From: Cellulophaga sp. BC115SP
GTDB taxonomy: Bacteria; Bacteroidota; Bacteroidia; Cytophagales; Spirosomataceae
Assembly (NCBI RefSeq): GCF_009905545.1
Contig: NZ_JAAALB010000020.1
Location: 56,699 to 120,698, forward strand
Direction: 5' to 3'
DNA length: 64,000 nt
The position numbers and the translations under genes were made by a program. This document shows, piece by piece, positions 17,038 to 25,430 of this stretch; within the stretch, counting starts at the first letter, position 1, and every line of letters begins with the position of its first letter. Under the pieces are notes generated by a model. That model was not told where the DNA came from. It searched no databases and worked only from the letters and a program-made list of their open reading frames with translations.

Positions 17038-18843
17038 ATGGCGTTCAAGAATGTAGCTTTTGGCCCAACCCAAACTATCAAGGTTCATCATCCTGATGGC
17101 AGTATTTTATTTCGTTTAAATAGTGAATTGAATTCCTTCCCTGAAACTATTACTGATAGACTCAAGGAGTGGTCGCTTTTGCAAGCTTCCAAAACTTTTC
17201 TTGCTCAACGTAATCAAGCAGGTGATTGGCAACAATTAAGCTATGGTGAGACGTATTTACAAATGTGTTCGGTAGCGCAACATTTGTTAGATATGGGTTT
17301 TGGTGACTCTGACTCAGTGGTTATTTTGTCTGAAAATAGCCTTGAACACGCACTATTGGCATTAGCTTCGGTACATATCGGTATTCCGTATTCACCGATT
17401 TCGCCTGCGTACTCTTTGGTGTCGGAAGACTTTTCTAAACTTCGCCATTGTTTGGAGAAAATGACTCCAAAACTTGTTTTTGTACAGTCTGAACAAGCCT
17501 ATTCAAGAGCTATTCATTTTATCAAAACTCATTTTCCCGCTACTCAAATTCTTGTTGCTGAGGGAGTAAGCTATCCTCACATAGAAGACTGGAGATATAG
17601 TGAATTTACCGATAAGGTCGAAAAAGCGCATCGGAAAGTTACGGGTGATACCGTTGCTAAAATACTTTTTACTTCAGGGTCAACAGGATTGCCTAAAGGA
17701 GTCATTAATACACAGCAAATGTGGTGTGCTAATCTTCAGCAGATTACACAGAGTTTTCCTTTCATGAAGGAACAAGCACCTGTTTTTATTGATTGGCTAC
17801 CTTGGAATCATACTTTTGGAGGTAATCACAATTTTGGATTGGCACTTCATAATGGCGGTACACTCTATATAGACGACGGAAAACCTAGTAGTAAGGGTAT
17901 TGAAGAAACCGTAAAAAACCTTCGAGAAATATCTCCTACGGCTTATTTTAATGTTCCAAAGGGCTTTGAAATGTTGATTCCCTATTTGGAAAATGAAGAA
18001 CAATTAAGAAATACTTTTTTCAAAAATCTTCAAATTATTTTTTATGCAGGCGCTAGTTTGGCACAACCTATCTGGAATAAGTTGGAGGAACTAGCCATTC
18101 AGACCATCGGTGTAAAAGTGCCTATTGTGACAGGTTTAGGCTGTACAGAATCAGGCCCTTCGGCCCTTTTTGCCAATTGGGGTGGTGCATTTTCGGGCTT
18201 GTTAGGCGTGCCAGTAGCAGGCTTAGAAGTCAAGTTGGTGCCCACTGGTGATAAATTTGAGGCAAGATATCGTGCTCCTAACGTAACTAAAGGCTATTGG
18301 CGAAATGCTGATGCTACTTCACAGGCATTTGATGAAGATGGTTTTTATAAAACAGGAGATGCAGTAAAGTTTTTGGATGAAAATAATCCCGATAAAGGAT
18401 TGGTGTTTGATGGCAGAATAGCCGAAGATTTTAAGCTCTCAACAGGTACGTGGGTGAATGTTGGCGTTATGAAAACCAAGATTATTTCTTCTGGTTCGCC
18501 CATTATTCAAGACGTAGTGATTGCTGGGCTCGATCAAGACTATATTGGTTTGATTTTATTCCTGAATTTGGATGCTTGTCAAACGTTGATAGGAAGTGCT
18601 GAGAATATCGCACCTAATCAGTTGTATGAGCATAGTGTAATTCAACAATTTCTAGAAAACTGGATGAATGAGTTTAACCAACAAGCCACGGGTAGTTCCA
18701 ACAGAATTGGAAAGATTATCGTAGCACAGGAGCCACCTTCGATTGACAAAGGCGAGATTACCGATAAAGGATCGCTCAACCAACGAGCTGTTTTATCCAA
18801 TCGAAAAGCTTTAGTCAGTCAATTGTTTAGTCATTATGAATAA
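17038..18843 (+). CDS. feruloyl-CoA-synthase-like acyl-CoA ligase (AMP-forming)
   Basis: A 601-residue ANL-superfamily ligase that activates a carboxylic acid through an acyl-AMP to the CoA thioester. The phosphate loop TSGSTGLPKG is at residues 212-221, the A5 motif GLGCTESGP at 366-373 and YKTGD at 437-441. The C-terminal TDKGSLNQR holds the likely A10 lysine. The long form with VINTQQMW and DWLPWNHTFGGNH resembles feruloyl-CoA synthases. Placed between a crotonase and an SDR, it is the likely entry enzyme for p-coumarate, ferulate or dihydro-forms. Chain-length or ring preference cannot be read. Confidence 0.88.
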   Translation: MAFKNVAFGPTQTIKVHHPDGSILFRLNSELNSFPETITDRLKEWSLLQASKTFLAQRNQAGDWQQLSYGETYLQMCSVAQHLLDMGFGDSDSVVILSENSLEHALLALASVHIGIPYSPISPAYSLVSEDFSKLRHCLEKMTPKLVFVQSEQAYSRAIHFIKTHFPATQILVAEGVSYPHIEDWRYSEFTDKVEKAHRKVTGDTVAKILFTSGSTGLPKGVINTQQMWCANLQQITQSFPFMKEQAPVFIDWLPWNHTFGGNHNFGLALHNGGTLYIDDGKPSSKGIEETVKNLREISPTAYFNVPKGFEMLIPYLENEEQLRNTFFKNLQIIFYAGASLAQPIWNKLEELAIQTIGVKVPIVTGLGCTESGPSALFANWGGAFSGLLGVPVAGLEVKLVPTGDKFEARYRAPNVTKGYWRNADATSQAFDEDGFYKTGDAVKFLDENNPDKGLVFDGRIAEDFKLSTGTWVNVGVMKTKIISSGSPIIQDVVIAGLDQDYIGLILFLNLDACQTLIGSAENIAPNQLYEHSVIQQFLENWMNEFNQQATGSSNRIGKIIVAQEPPSIDKGEITDKGSLNQRAVLSNRKALVSQLFSHYE

Positions 18844-19024
18844 ATATTTTTCAAAAAGCTGACAGCCCATCGCCGAAAGCAACAACCCATATCCCTCAAT
18901 CGTCAGTAAAGGTTTATTTCTATTAAATTATTATCCAAAAAACCATTCATACGAGCATATTGCTCAATCATATTCCTTTTAAAATCCCCTTTTATTGACG
19001 TATTGAGGGTTTTTCTTTTTTACG

Positions 19025-19792
19025 ATGAATATACAATCAAACATATTTCTTATTTCTGGTGGTGCTTCAGGGCTAGGATTGGCTACCGCACAAAACATTA
19101 TTTCGCAGGGCGGAAAAGTTATTTTACTAGACATAAATGAACAAGCGGGGCAACATGCTCAAGTAAGTTTGGGCAATTCAGCACTTTTTTGCAAAGCTGA
19201 TATTGTAGACGAAAAACAGGTAATGCAAGCCATTGAAAAAGGCTTGTCTGTATTTGGACAAATCAACGGGGTCATCAATTGTGCGGGTATCGGTCCTGCC
19301 AAAAGAGTTGTAGGCAAAGACGGTCCTCATGATTTAGATTTTTTTCAAAAAGTCATTCAAGTCAATTTAGTAGGTGTATTTAATGTACTTCGTTTGGGTG
19401 CAAATATCATGCAACATAATACGCCAAACGAACAAGGAGAAAGAGGAATCGTAATCAATACAGCCTCGGTAGCTGCCTTTGATGGACAAATCGGACAGGC
19501 GGCCTATTCAGCTTCTAAAGGTGGCGTGGTAGCGATGACCCTACCAATTGCTCGTGAATTTGCTCGTATGGGTATTCGAGTGATGACCATTGCTCCCGGG
19601 ATTTTTGAAACGCCTTTACTTGCTAATTTGTCTAGCGAAGCACAAGCATCTTTGGCACAACAAATTCCTTTTCCCTCAAGACTTGGAAAACCTGAAGAAT
19701 TTACGAAATTGGTACAACAAATCATTGAAAACACCATGCTCAATGGCGAGGTAATTCGTTTGGATGGGGCTATTAGAATGGGAATGAAATAA
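19025..19792 (+). CDS. SDR 3-hydroxyacyl-CoA dehydrogenase (17-beta-HSD10-like)
   Basis: A 255-residue classical short-chain dehydrogenase. The cofactor motif GGASGLG is at residues 12-18, Asp36 at the end of beta-2 predicts NAD+, CAG follows at 86-88, and the catalytic Ser148, Tyr161 and Lys165 are in NTASVA and YSASK. The overall pattern, including [14 protein letters not shown], matches the HSD17B10 / 3-hydroxyacyl-CoA dehydrogenase type. In context it would oxidise the 3-hydroxy-3-arylpropanoyl-CoA made by the crotonase to the beta-keto ester, the substrate of a CouO-type hydrolase. It lies 181 bases after the ligase gene. Confidence 0.87.
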   Translation: MNIQSNIFLISGGASGLGLATAQNIISQGGKVILLDINEQAGQHAQVSLGNSALFCKADIVDEKQVMQAIEKGLSVFGQINGVINCAGIGPAKRVVGKDGPHDLDFFQKVIQVNLVGVFNVLRLGANIMQHNTPNEQGERGIVINTASVAAFDGQIGQAAYSASKGGVVAMTLPIAREFARMGIRVMTIAPGIFETPLLANLSSEAQASLAQQIPFPSRLGKPEEFTKLVQQIIENTMLNGEVIRLDGAIRMGMK

Positions 19793-19808
19793 TACAAAAC
19801 CTTTTACT

Positions 19809-21146
19809 ATGAAAAAAATACTTACCTGTATATTAGGCATTATACTCGGATATACAGCTCATGCACAAGAAGTTATCCGATTATACGAAGGTAAAGCCCC
19901 AGGCTCAGAAAGCTGGACTTGGCAAGAATCAGTGTTAACCAATGCTAATTGGGGTGGTCGAACAGCCTATAATATCGTTGACCCAACTATTACTGCCTAT
20001 TTACCTAACCCTAACAAAGCAAATGGTACTGCTATTGTAGTTGCGCCAGGAGGAGCTTTTCATACTTTATCAATTGACAATGAAGGCGTTGATGTAGCAA
20101 AATGGCTAAATGAAAGAGGTATTGCTGCTTTTGTTTTGAAATACCGAGTAGCACGCTCTTTTACAGATAATCCCATTACCGAAATCATGGGTAAAATGAG
20201 TAATATGAAAGCGCTCGACCAAGAAAATGCGGCTGTGATTCCTTTGGCTACACAAGATGGGCGTAAGGCGATTCAATATATCCGCCAGAATGCTGAGAAA
20301 TTTCATGTCAATCCAAACAAAATCGGCATGATGGGATTTTCGGCAGGAGGAACCTTAACCATGTCGGTAGTTTATACAGCCAACGATGCTGAAAGACCCA
20401 ATTTTGTTGCCCCTATTTATGCGTACGGAAAAGCTATTTTAGGAAATAAAGTCCCAACTCAGCCTACGCCGATTTTTGTGGCAGCCGCTTCGGATGACCA
20501 ATTAGGTTTCACCTTACTCAGCTCTTCGATTTACAGCAAATGGACTCAAGCCAAACAACCAGCCGAGTTACATATTTACGAAAAAGGTGGTCATGGATTC
20601 GGTATGAGTAAGAAAAATATTCCTACCGACACATGGATCGAACGCTTTGGAGATTGGCTACAATTGCACGGACTGACAACTCCCGAGCCGCCAGCACCAG
20701 GATTAGCGTTCTTCTGTGAAATAAAAGTTTTACTAAGCGAGGCTCTTACGGTAGGTCAAACACCGCATGGACTACGACGCATCATTCCAATTGTTGGAGG
20801 TACTTTCGAAGGTCCAAGTATCAAAGGAGAAGTATTGTCTGGAGGTGCTGACTGGCAAATTGTGAGAAGCGATGGCGTGGCAGAACTAGATGCCAACTAC
20901 CAAATCAAAACGGATGATGGAGTGATTATTTATGTAAAAAATAATGGATTGAGAGTTGCATCACCTGAAATAGCCGCTAAAATTGCCAAAGGCGAGAATG
21001 TTGACCCTTCGCAATATTATTTTAGAACTATTCCAAAACTAGAGGCGCCCAAAGGAAAATACGATTGGGTAAATAATAGCTTATTTTTATGTAAAGGTAT
21101 CCGCAAGCCCGACCATGTTTTGATTCAAATTTGGGCGGTTAAATAG
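19809..21146 (+). CDS. secreted alpha/beta hydrolase fused to a DUF3237 domain
   Basis: A 445-residue two-domain protein with a signal peptide ending near AHAQ (residues 1-20). Residues about 25-290 are an acetyl-xylan-esterase/BD-FAE-like alpha/beta hydrolase with VVAPGGAFH (oxyanion), Ser178 in GFSAGG, Asp230 in ASDDQL and His262 in GGHGFG. Residues about 298-445 match DUF3237, a small beta-barrel domain usually found as a separate protein, recognised by PHGLRRIIPIVGGTFEGP, GADWQIVRSDG and YFRTIPKLEAP. The esterase probably deacetylates or deacylates plant-derived material outside the cytoplasm. The role of DUF3237 is not known. It starts 17 bases after the SDR, so it is likely co-transcribed. 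Confidence 0.82.
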   Translation: MKKILTCILGIILGYTAHAQEVIRLYEGKAPGSESWTWQESVLTNANWGGRTAYNIVDPTITAYLPNPNKANGTAIVVAPGGAFHTLSIDNEGVDVAKWLNERGIAAFVLKYRVARSFTDNPITEIMGKMSNMKALDQENAAVIPLATQDGRKAIQYIRQNAEKFHVNPNKIGMMGFSAGGTLTMSVVYTANDAERPNFVAPIYAYGKAILGNKVPTQPTPIFVAAASDDQLGFTLLSSSIYSKWTQAKQPAELHIYEKGGHGFGMSKKNIPTDTWIERFGDWLQLHGLTTPEPPAPGLAFFCEIKVLLSEALTVGQTPHGLRRIIPIVGGTFEGPSIKGEVLSGGADWQIVRSDGVAELDANYQIKTDDGVIIYVKNNGLRVASPEIAAKIAKGENVDPSQYYFRTIPKLEAPKGKYDWVNNSLFLCKGIRKPDHVLIQIWAVK

Positions 21147-21159
21147 AATTAAAGTAAAC

Positions 21160-21206
21160 AGGCACAAAGTGATAAAAGCTGTAAAACAACTATTCACTTT
21201 GTGCCT
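21160..21206. repeat. 13-bp inverted repeat between two esterase genes
   Basis: The arms AGGCACAAAGTGA (21160-21172) and TCACTTTGTGCCT (21194-21206) are perfect complements around a 21-base spacer. The motif CACTTTGTGCCT recurs near 45821-45832 in an unrelated gap, which points to a dispersed repeat and not a gene-specific terminator. Confidence 0.7.
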
Positions 21207-21265
21207 TAGTGCCTTTTCACTTAACCCTTTTTAAAACATATCTATCCAAAAAACACATTTGATTT

Positions 21266-22294
21266 ATGAAAAGATTTTTATTACTGCTAATTACTTGTCT
21301 GTTTTTCAGTCAAATAAAGGCTCAACGAACTGCTGGCAAGGTCGAAAGCTTTGTGATTAATGCTAAAACCTTACAAAATACAGGTGGAGAAAATGCTAAC
21401 CGTAAAATCTCGGTATATCTTCCTCCGAATTATGAAAGTACACAAAAACGATTTCCTGTGGTGTACTATTTACATGGCTTCATGGGCAATGATAGCATTA
21501 CAACAGGCATGAAGGCGATTCTCGACAAAAGTATTGCTCAAGCTAAAATTCGTCCTTTTATTTTAGTTATTGCAAACCATTATACTCTTTTTGAAGGAAG
21601 TTTTTATAGTAATTCAACTCTCACGGGTAACTGGTCTGAATTTGAAGCCAAAGAGTTGGTGGAAGCGATTGACCGTAAATACAAAACTATCGCAAACCGT
21701 AATAGCAGAGGTATTGGTGGTCATTCGATGGGCGGTTATGGTGCTATCAAAATTGGGATGTTGTATCCAGAAGTATTTAGTTCGGTGTATGCCATGAGTC
21801 CAGGGTTATTGATGATGGTCAAAGAGTTTGGCGCCAATAGCGATTCATTTAAGGAACTTTCTAAAATAAAAACGGTCGAAGAGTTAAGAAAAACCTATTA
21901 TCCAAAAGTATTGGTTGCCGTGGGTCGAGCTTGGTCACCCAATCCTGCTAATCCTCCTTTTTACTGTGATATGCCTTTTACGTATCAAGGCGATAGTCTG
22001 CAAGTCAATCAGACGGTTGTTGATAAATGGAATGCTAATTTCCCTGTATTGATGGTAGATAAGTATGCCGATAACCTTCGTAAACTAAAAGCCTTAAAAT
22101 TAGATTGGGGAAGAAACGATGCACAACGCTTTCCAATTCAGTGTGGAGCCTTTAGCCAAAAATTAGAAAACCTTGGTATTGAGCATTTTGCAGAGGAATA
22201 TATTGGAAACCATGTGAACAAAATTTGGACAAATGATGGTAGAGTTTTGAATGATTTGCTCCCATTTTTTAATGACTATCTCGTTTTCGAATAA
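21266..22294 (+). CDS. secreted esterase of the putative-esterase (esterase D/Fes) family
   Basis: A 342-residue alpha/beta hydrolase with a signal peptide ending near IKAQ (residues 1-20). It has the esterase-D-family layout: RKISVYLPPNY, VVYYLHGFMG and the nucleophile Ser154 in GGHSMGGYGAIK. Feruloyl esterases, XynZ-type domains and S-formylglutathione hydrolases belong here. With an N-terminal signal and a position beside hydroxycinnamate genes, a feruloyl/coumaroyl esterase that frees phenolic acids from plant polysaccharide is a sensible inference but unproven. It precedes the CitMHS transporter gene by 17 bases. Confidence 0.8.
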   Translation: MKRFLLLLITCLFFSQIKAQRTAGKVESFVINAKTLQNTGGENANRKISVYLPPNYESTQKRFPVVYYLHGFMGNDSITTGMKAILDKSIAQAKIRPFILVIANHYTLFEGSFYSNSTLTGNWSEFEAKELVEAIDRKYKTIANRNSRGIGGHSMGGYGAIKIGMLYPEVFSSVYAMSPGLLMMVKEFGANSDSFKELSKIKTVEELRKTYYPKVLVAVGRAWSPNPANPPFYCDMPFTYQGDSLQVNQTVVDKWNANFPVLMVDKYADNLRKLKALKLDWGRNDAQRFPIQCGAFSQKLENLGIEHFAEEYIGNHVNKIWTNDGRVLNDLLPFFNDYLVFE

Positions 22295-22311
22295 CATATA
22301 CGCTCGATAAT

Positions 22312-23607
22312 ATGCTCGCTCTATTAGGATTTTCGACCATTGCTATCTTTTTATTTTTAATCATTACCAAAAGACTCTCGGTGATTACTGCTTTGGTAAT
22401 CGTGCCACTTTTGGCAGGAATTATTGCGGGGTTTTCTCCTAAAGAATTAGGAGAAATGATGCTAGCAGGTATGAAGCAGGTAGCGCCTACAGGCATCTTG
22501 CTAACTTTTGCGGTACTATATTTTGCTACTATGCTCGATGCTGGACTTTTTGACCCAGTGGTCGCTTTTATCATCAAGTATGTAAAAGGCGACCCCCTCA
22601 AAGTTATTCTTGGCACAGCCATACTAACCATGATTGTACATTTGGATGGCGACGGTACCGCTACTTTTATGATTGTACTTTCGGCTTTTTTACCCATTTA
22701 TAAACGGCTAAAAATCAATCGTTTGATATTGCCATGTATTGTTGCGCTGAGTGTTGGACCTATGCACCTCGTACCTTGGTCTGGGACTTCGGCACGAGCT
22801 ATTTCTACACTCAAATCGGATGCTGTACATATTTTTAACCCTAATATTCCTGCAATATTGGCAGGGCTCGCATGGGTATTATTTGTGGCGTATTTTTTGG
22901 GAATGAAGGAAAGAAAACGATTGGGGATAGTAGATTTTGCCTATAATCATCAAGAAAATCTTTCTGAACACGAGAGAAGTTTGCGTCGTCCAAAACTCAT
23001 TATCCTCAATGCTATCTTGACGATTAGTTTAATTGTGGTATTAATCAAAGGACTCATTCCTGCGCCTGTTTTGTTTTTACTGGCTAGTATGTTGGCACTT
23101 CTAATCAACTATCCACGATTGACTGACCAACAAAAAGTATTGCGTGGTCACGGCATGAATATTTTTCTCGTATCGAGTATGATATTCGTGGCAGGAATCT
23201 TTTCGGGGATTCTTACAGGAACCAAAATGATTGATGCCATGGCAAACGAGTTAGTCTCGTTGATTCCTCAACATCATGCCAATCTTTTACCTTTACTTAC
23301 AGCTATTACGAGTTTGCCAGCGAGTATCCTCTTCACGCCAGATGCCTATTATTTTGGCGTAGTGCCTATTTTGAGTCAAACCGCAACACAATTTCATTTA
23401 GATTCTTTAGAAATAGGACGTGCTGCATTGCTTGGACAAATGACGGTGGGCTTTCCGATTAGCCCCTTAACGGCATCTACTTTTTTATTGATTGGTTTGA
23501 CAGAAGTTGATTTGGGGGAACATCAAAAATTTACCTTCAAATGGGCTTGGGGTACCACCCTTGTGATGACGATTATGGCTTTACTGACAGGTTCGATACA
23601 TATTTAG
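22312..23607 (+). CDS. CitMHS-family carboxylate transporter
   Basis: A 431-residue polytopic membrane protein of the CitM/CitH (citrate-metal:H+ symporter) family. It has the repeated hairpin layout, with ITALVIVPLLAGIIAGF near the start, TMIVHLDGDGTATFMI in the middle and FLVSSMIFVAGIFSGI later. Characterised members import citrate complexed with divalent metals; many relatives have unknown substrates. Here it is followed by the AtuA gene pair (3-base gap), an association that suggests import of an organic acid those proteins act upon. Citrate itself is not demonstrated. Confidence 0.85.
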   Translation: MLALLGFSTIAIFLFLIITKRLSVITALVIVPLLAGIIAGFSPKELGEMMLAGMKQVAPTGILLTFAVLYFATMLDAGLFDPVVAFIIKYVKGDPLKVILGTAILTMIVHLDGDGTATFMIVLSAFLPIYKRLKINRLILPCIVALSVGPMHLVPWSGTSARAISTLKSDAVHIFNPNIPAILAGLAWVLFVAYFLGMKERKRLGIVDFAYNHQENLSEHERSLRRPKLIILNAILTISLIVVLIKGLIPAPVLFLLASMLALLINYPRLTDQQKVLRGHGMNIFLVSSMIFVAGIFSGILTGTKMIDAMANELVSLIPQHHANLLPLLTAITSLPASILFTPDAYYFGVVPILSQTATQFHLDSLEIGRAALLGQMTVGFPISPLTASTFLLIGLTEVDLGEHQKFTFKWAWGTTLVMTIMALLTGSIHI

Positions 23608-23610
23608 CAA

Positions 23611-24957
23611 ATGAAAAAAGAAAAAATAAGAATAGGATGCGGAGCGGGTTTTTCGGGAGATAGAATAGAACCAGCGCTTGTATTAGCTGAACAAGGAGAA
23701 TTGGACTACCTCGTGTTAGAATGTTTAGCAGAAAGAACAATTGCTTTAGCTCAAAAAAGAAAATTACAAGATGCTACCAAAGGGTATGATCCACTTCTGG
23801 AGAAGCGAATCAAATCATTATTGCCATTATTAGTCAAAAATCAAATAAAACTCATCACGAATATGGGGGCGGCGAACCCACTGGCTGCCGCCCAAAAAGT
23901 CATTGAGATAGCTCAAGAACTACAATTGCCCATTAAAGTTGCCGCCGTGACAGGCGATGATGCTAAACAATGGGTAAAAAATAGCTCCACCCATTTTACC
24001 ATTTTGGAAAATGGTCAAGCGTTAAATGACTATGAGGTTATTTCTATCAATGCGTATATGGGTGTTGAAGGAATTTTGGAGGCTTTAGAGTATGATGCAC
24101 AAGTAATTATAACAGGAAGAGTATCAGATCCCTCATTATTCGTAGCCCCGATGGTTCATGAATTTGGATGGCAAATAGATGATTTTGATTTGTTGGGAAA
24201 AGGCACCGTGATTGGACACTTACTCGAATGTGCAGGACATATCACTGGTGGATATTTTGCCGAACCCATCATGAAACCGATAGAAGGATTAGAAAATCTG
24301 GGACATCCTTTTGCCGATATTTATGCCGATGGTTCAGCAATCATTAGTAAAGTAAAAGGTACTGGAGGCAAAATTACTTTGCAAACTGCCAAAGAACAGC
24401 TTTTATACGAGGTCATAAATCCGCATGAATATTATACTCCTGATGTAATTGCTGATTTTACGACAGTCAAATTAGAAGAAATTGGTGAAAATCAAATTTG
24501 GGTAACAGGTGGTACAGGCAAAACCAAACCGTCAACTTACAAAGCAAGTGTTGGTTATAAAGCATTTTACCTTGGAGAAGGTGAAATTTCTTATGCTGGA
24601 TTCAACGCCGTCGGGCGAGCCAAACTAGCGGGTGAAGTTTTATCACAAAGACTAAAACCTCAATTCGAAGCATTTAGAATAGATTACATCGGCTTAAATT
24701 CCATCTTTCGAGAAGAATTTAGTGCTAAAATGAAAGTCGAAGAATCCTATTTACCTGAAGTAAGATTGAGAGTCTCGGGAAAAGCCACAACTGCCCGCGA
24801 AGCTTCATTGATTGGAGAAGAAGTCGAAGCGCTTTATACCAATGGTCCTGCAGCTGGTGGGGGTGTACGAAAAAATGTGAATGAGGTAATAGGGATTGTC
24901 TCTATTTTAGTTGACAGAAATTTATTGAAAGCAAACGTAGACATTTTAAGCGCATGA
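23611..24957 (+). CDS. AtuA-like protein, large domain (DUF1446 family)
   Basis: A 448-residue protein of the acyclic-terpene-utilisation AtuA / DUF1446 family. Visible conserved blocks: GCGAGFSGDRIEPA at the N-terminus, YLVLECLAERT, NMGAANP, ITGRVSDPSLF, HLLECAGHITGGYF, EVINPHEYYTPDV and the C-terminal NGPAAGGGVRKN. In Pseudomonas AtuA the chain continues into a further domain of about 100 residues. Here that domain is a separate gene overlapping by 4 bases. The biochemical reaction of AtuA is not established. The neighbouring CitMHS transporter suggests a carboxylic-acid substrate. Confidence 0.84.
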   Translation: MKKEKIRIGCGAGFSGDRIEPALVLAEQGELDYLVLECLAERTIALAQKRKLQDATKGYDPLLEKRIKSLLPLLVKNQIKLITNMGAANPLAAAQKVIEIAQELQLPIKVAAVTGDDAKQWVKNSSTHFTILENGQALNDYEVISINAYMGVEGILEALEYDAQVIITGRVSDPSLFVAPMVHEFGWQIDDFDLLGKGTVIGHLLECAGHITGGYFAEPIMKPIEGLENLGHPFADIYADGSAIISKVKGTGGKITLQTAKEQLLYEVINPHEYYTPDVIADFTTVKLEEIGENQIWVTGGTGKTKPSTYKASVGYKAFYLGEGEISYAGFNAVGRAKLAGEVLSQRLKPQFEAFRIDYIGLNSIFREEFSAKMKVEESYLPEVRLRVSGKATTAREASLIGEEVEALYTNGPAAGGGVRKNVNEVIGIVSILVDRNLLKANVDILSA

Positions 24958-25253
24958 AACTTTACGAAATAGCCCACAGCAGAGCAGGCGACAAAGGCAA
25001 TACTCTTACGCTATCATTAATTCCTTTCAAGGAGTCTGATTATGAGCTACTTTGTACTCACATTACTGCACAAAAAGTGCAACAACACTTACAAGGTATC
25101 GTAGAAGGAGAGATTATTCGGTACGAATTACCCAATATTTCATCACTACTATTTGTATGTCAACAGGCATTATTAGGTGGGGTTACGACATCGTTGGCAA
25201 TCGATACTCATGGCAAAACTTTGAGTTATGCACTGCTGGAAATGGAGATTTAA
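24954..25253 (+). CDS. AtuA C-terminal-domain-like small protein
   Basis: A 99-residue protein that matches the C-terminal domain of single-chain AtuA proteins: AHSRAGDKGNTLTLSLIPF at the start, RYELPNISSLLF in the middle and LAIDTHGKTLSYALLEMEI at the end. The ATGA overlap with the large-domain gene implies coupled translation and a two-subunit complex. It is the last gene of the plus-strand aromatic run; an intrinsic terminator follows about 70 bases downstream. A DUF4387-type partner is the alternative family, but the RAGDKG and HGKT signatures favour the AtuA tail. Confidence 0.75.
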   Translation: MKLYEIAHSRAGDKGNTLTLSLIPFKESDYELLCTHITAQKVQQHLQGIVEGEIIRYELPNISSLLFVCQQALLGGVTTSLAIDTHGKTLSYALLEMEI

Positions 25254-25320
25254 TCATGCCATTTTCCCTAATTATCTAGGGAAACTATTCTAAATACCTT
25301 ACCCAAATTTTCATACTCTT

Positions 25321-25366
25321 AAATACATCAATTCTAACATTCTTGTAAGATTTGATGTATTTTTTT
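25321..25366 (+). terminator. intrinsic terminator of the plus-strand catabolic run
   Basis: Perfect 11-bp stem AAATACATCAA (25321-25331) / TTGATGTATTT (25352-25362) followed by a run of T. It ends the run that finishes with the AtuA pair. Its U-tract overlaps the -33 element of the next promoter. Confidence 0.78.
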
Positions 25367-25395
25367 GTATCCAAAAGAAGTTTATCATACATTTG
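25364..25395 (+). promoter_or_regulatory. Bacteroidota-type promoter of the gpx-ohrR pair
   Basis: TTTG at 25364-25367, a 20-base spacer and TACATTTG at 25388-25395 match the Bacteroidota sigma-A pattern TTTG-N19/20-TAnnTTTG. Transcription should begin a few bases downstream, inside or just after the palindrome at 25396-25409, about 30 bases before the gpx ATG. Confidence 0.75.
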
Positions 25396-25409
25396 TATCG
25401 TATACGATA
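25396..25409. promoter_or_regulatory. candidate OhrR operator (14-bp perfect palindrome)
   Basis: TATCGTATACGATA is a perfect palindrome directly abutting the -7 box, so a bound dimer would cover the transcription start. The second gene of the transcript is an OhrR-type MarR repressor, making autoregulation through this site the simplest reading. Binding itself is inferred. Confidence 0.6.
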
Positions 25410-25430
25410 TAATTGTAAAAAATTAAAATA

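Noticed and set aside
22269..22697. 142-codon minus-strand frame inside the CitMHS gene
   Set aside because: Mirror frame of a clear membrane-protein gene; Ser/Pro/Lys-rich pattern typical of antisense to hydrophobic codons.
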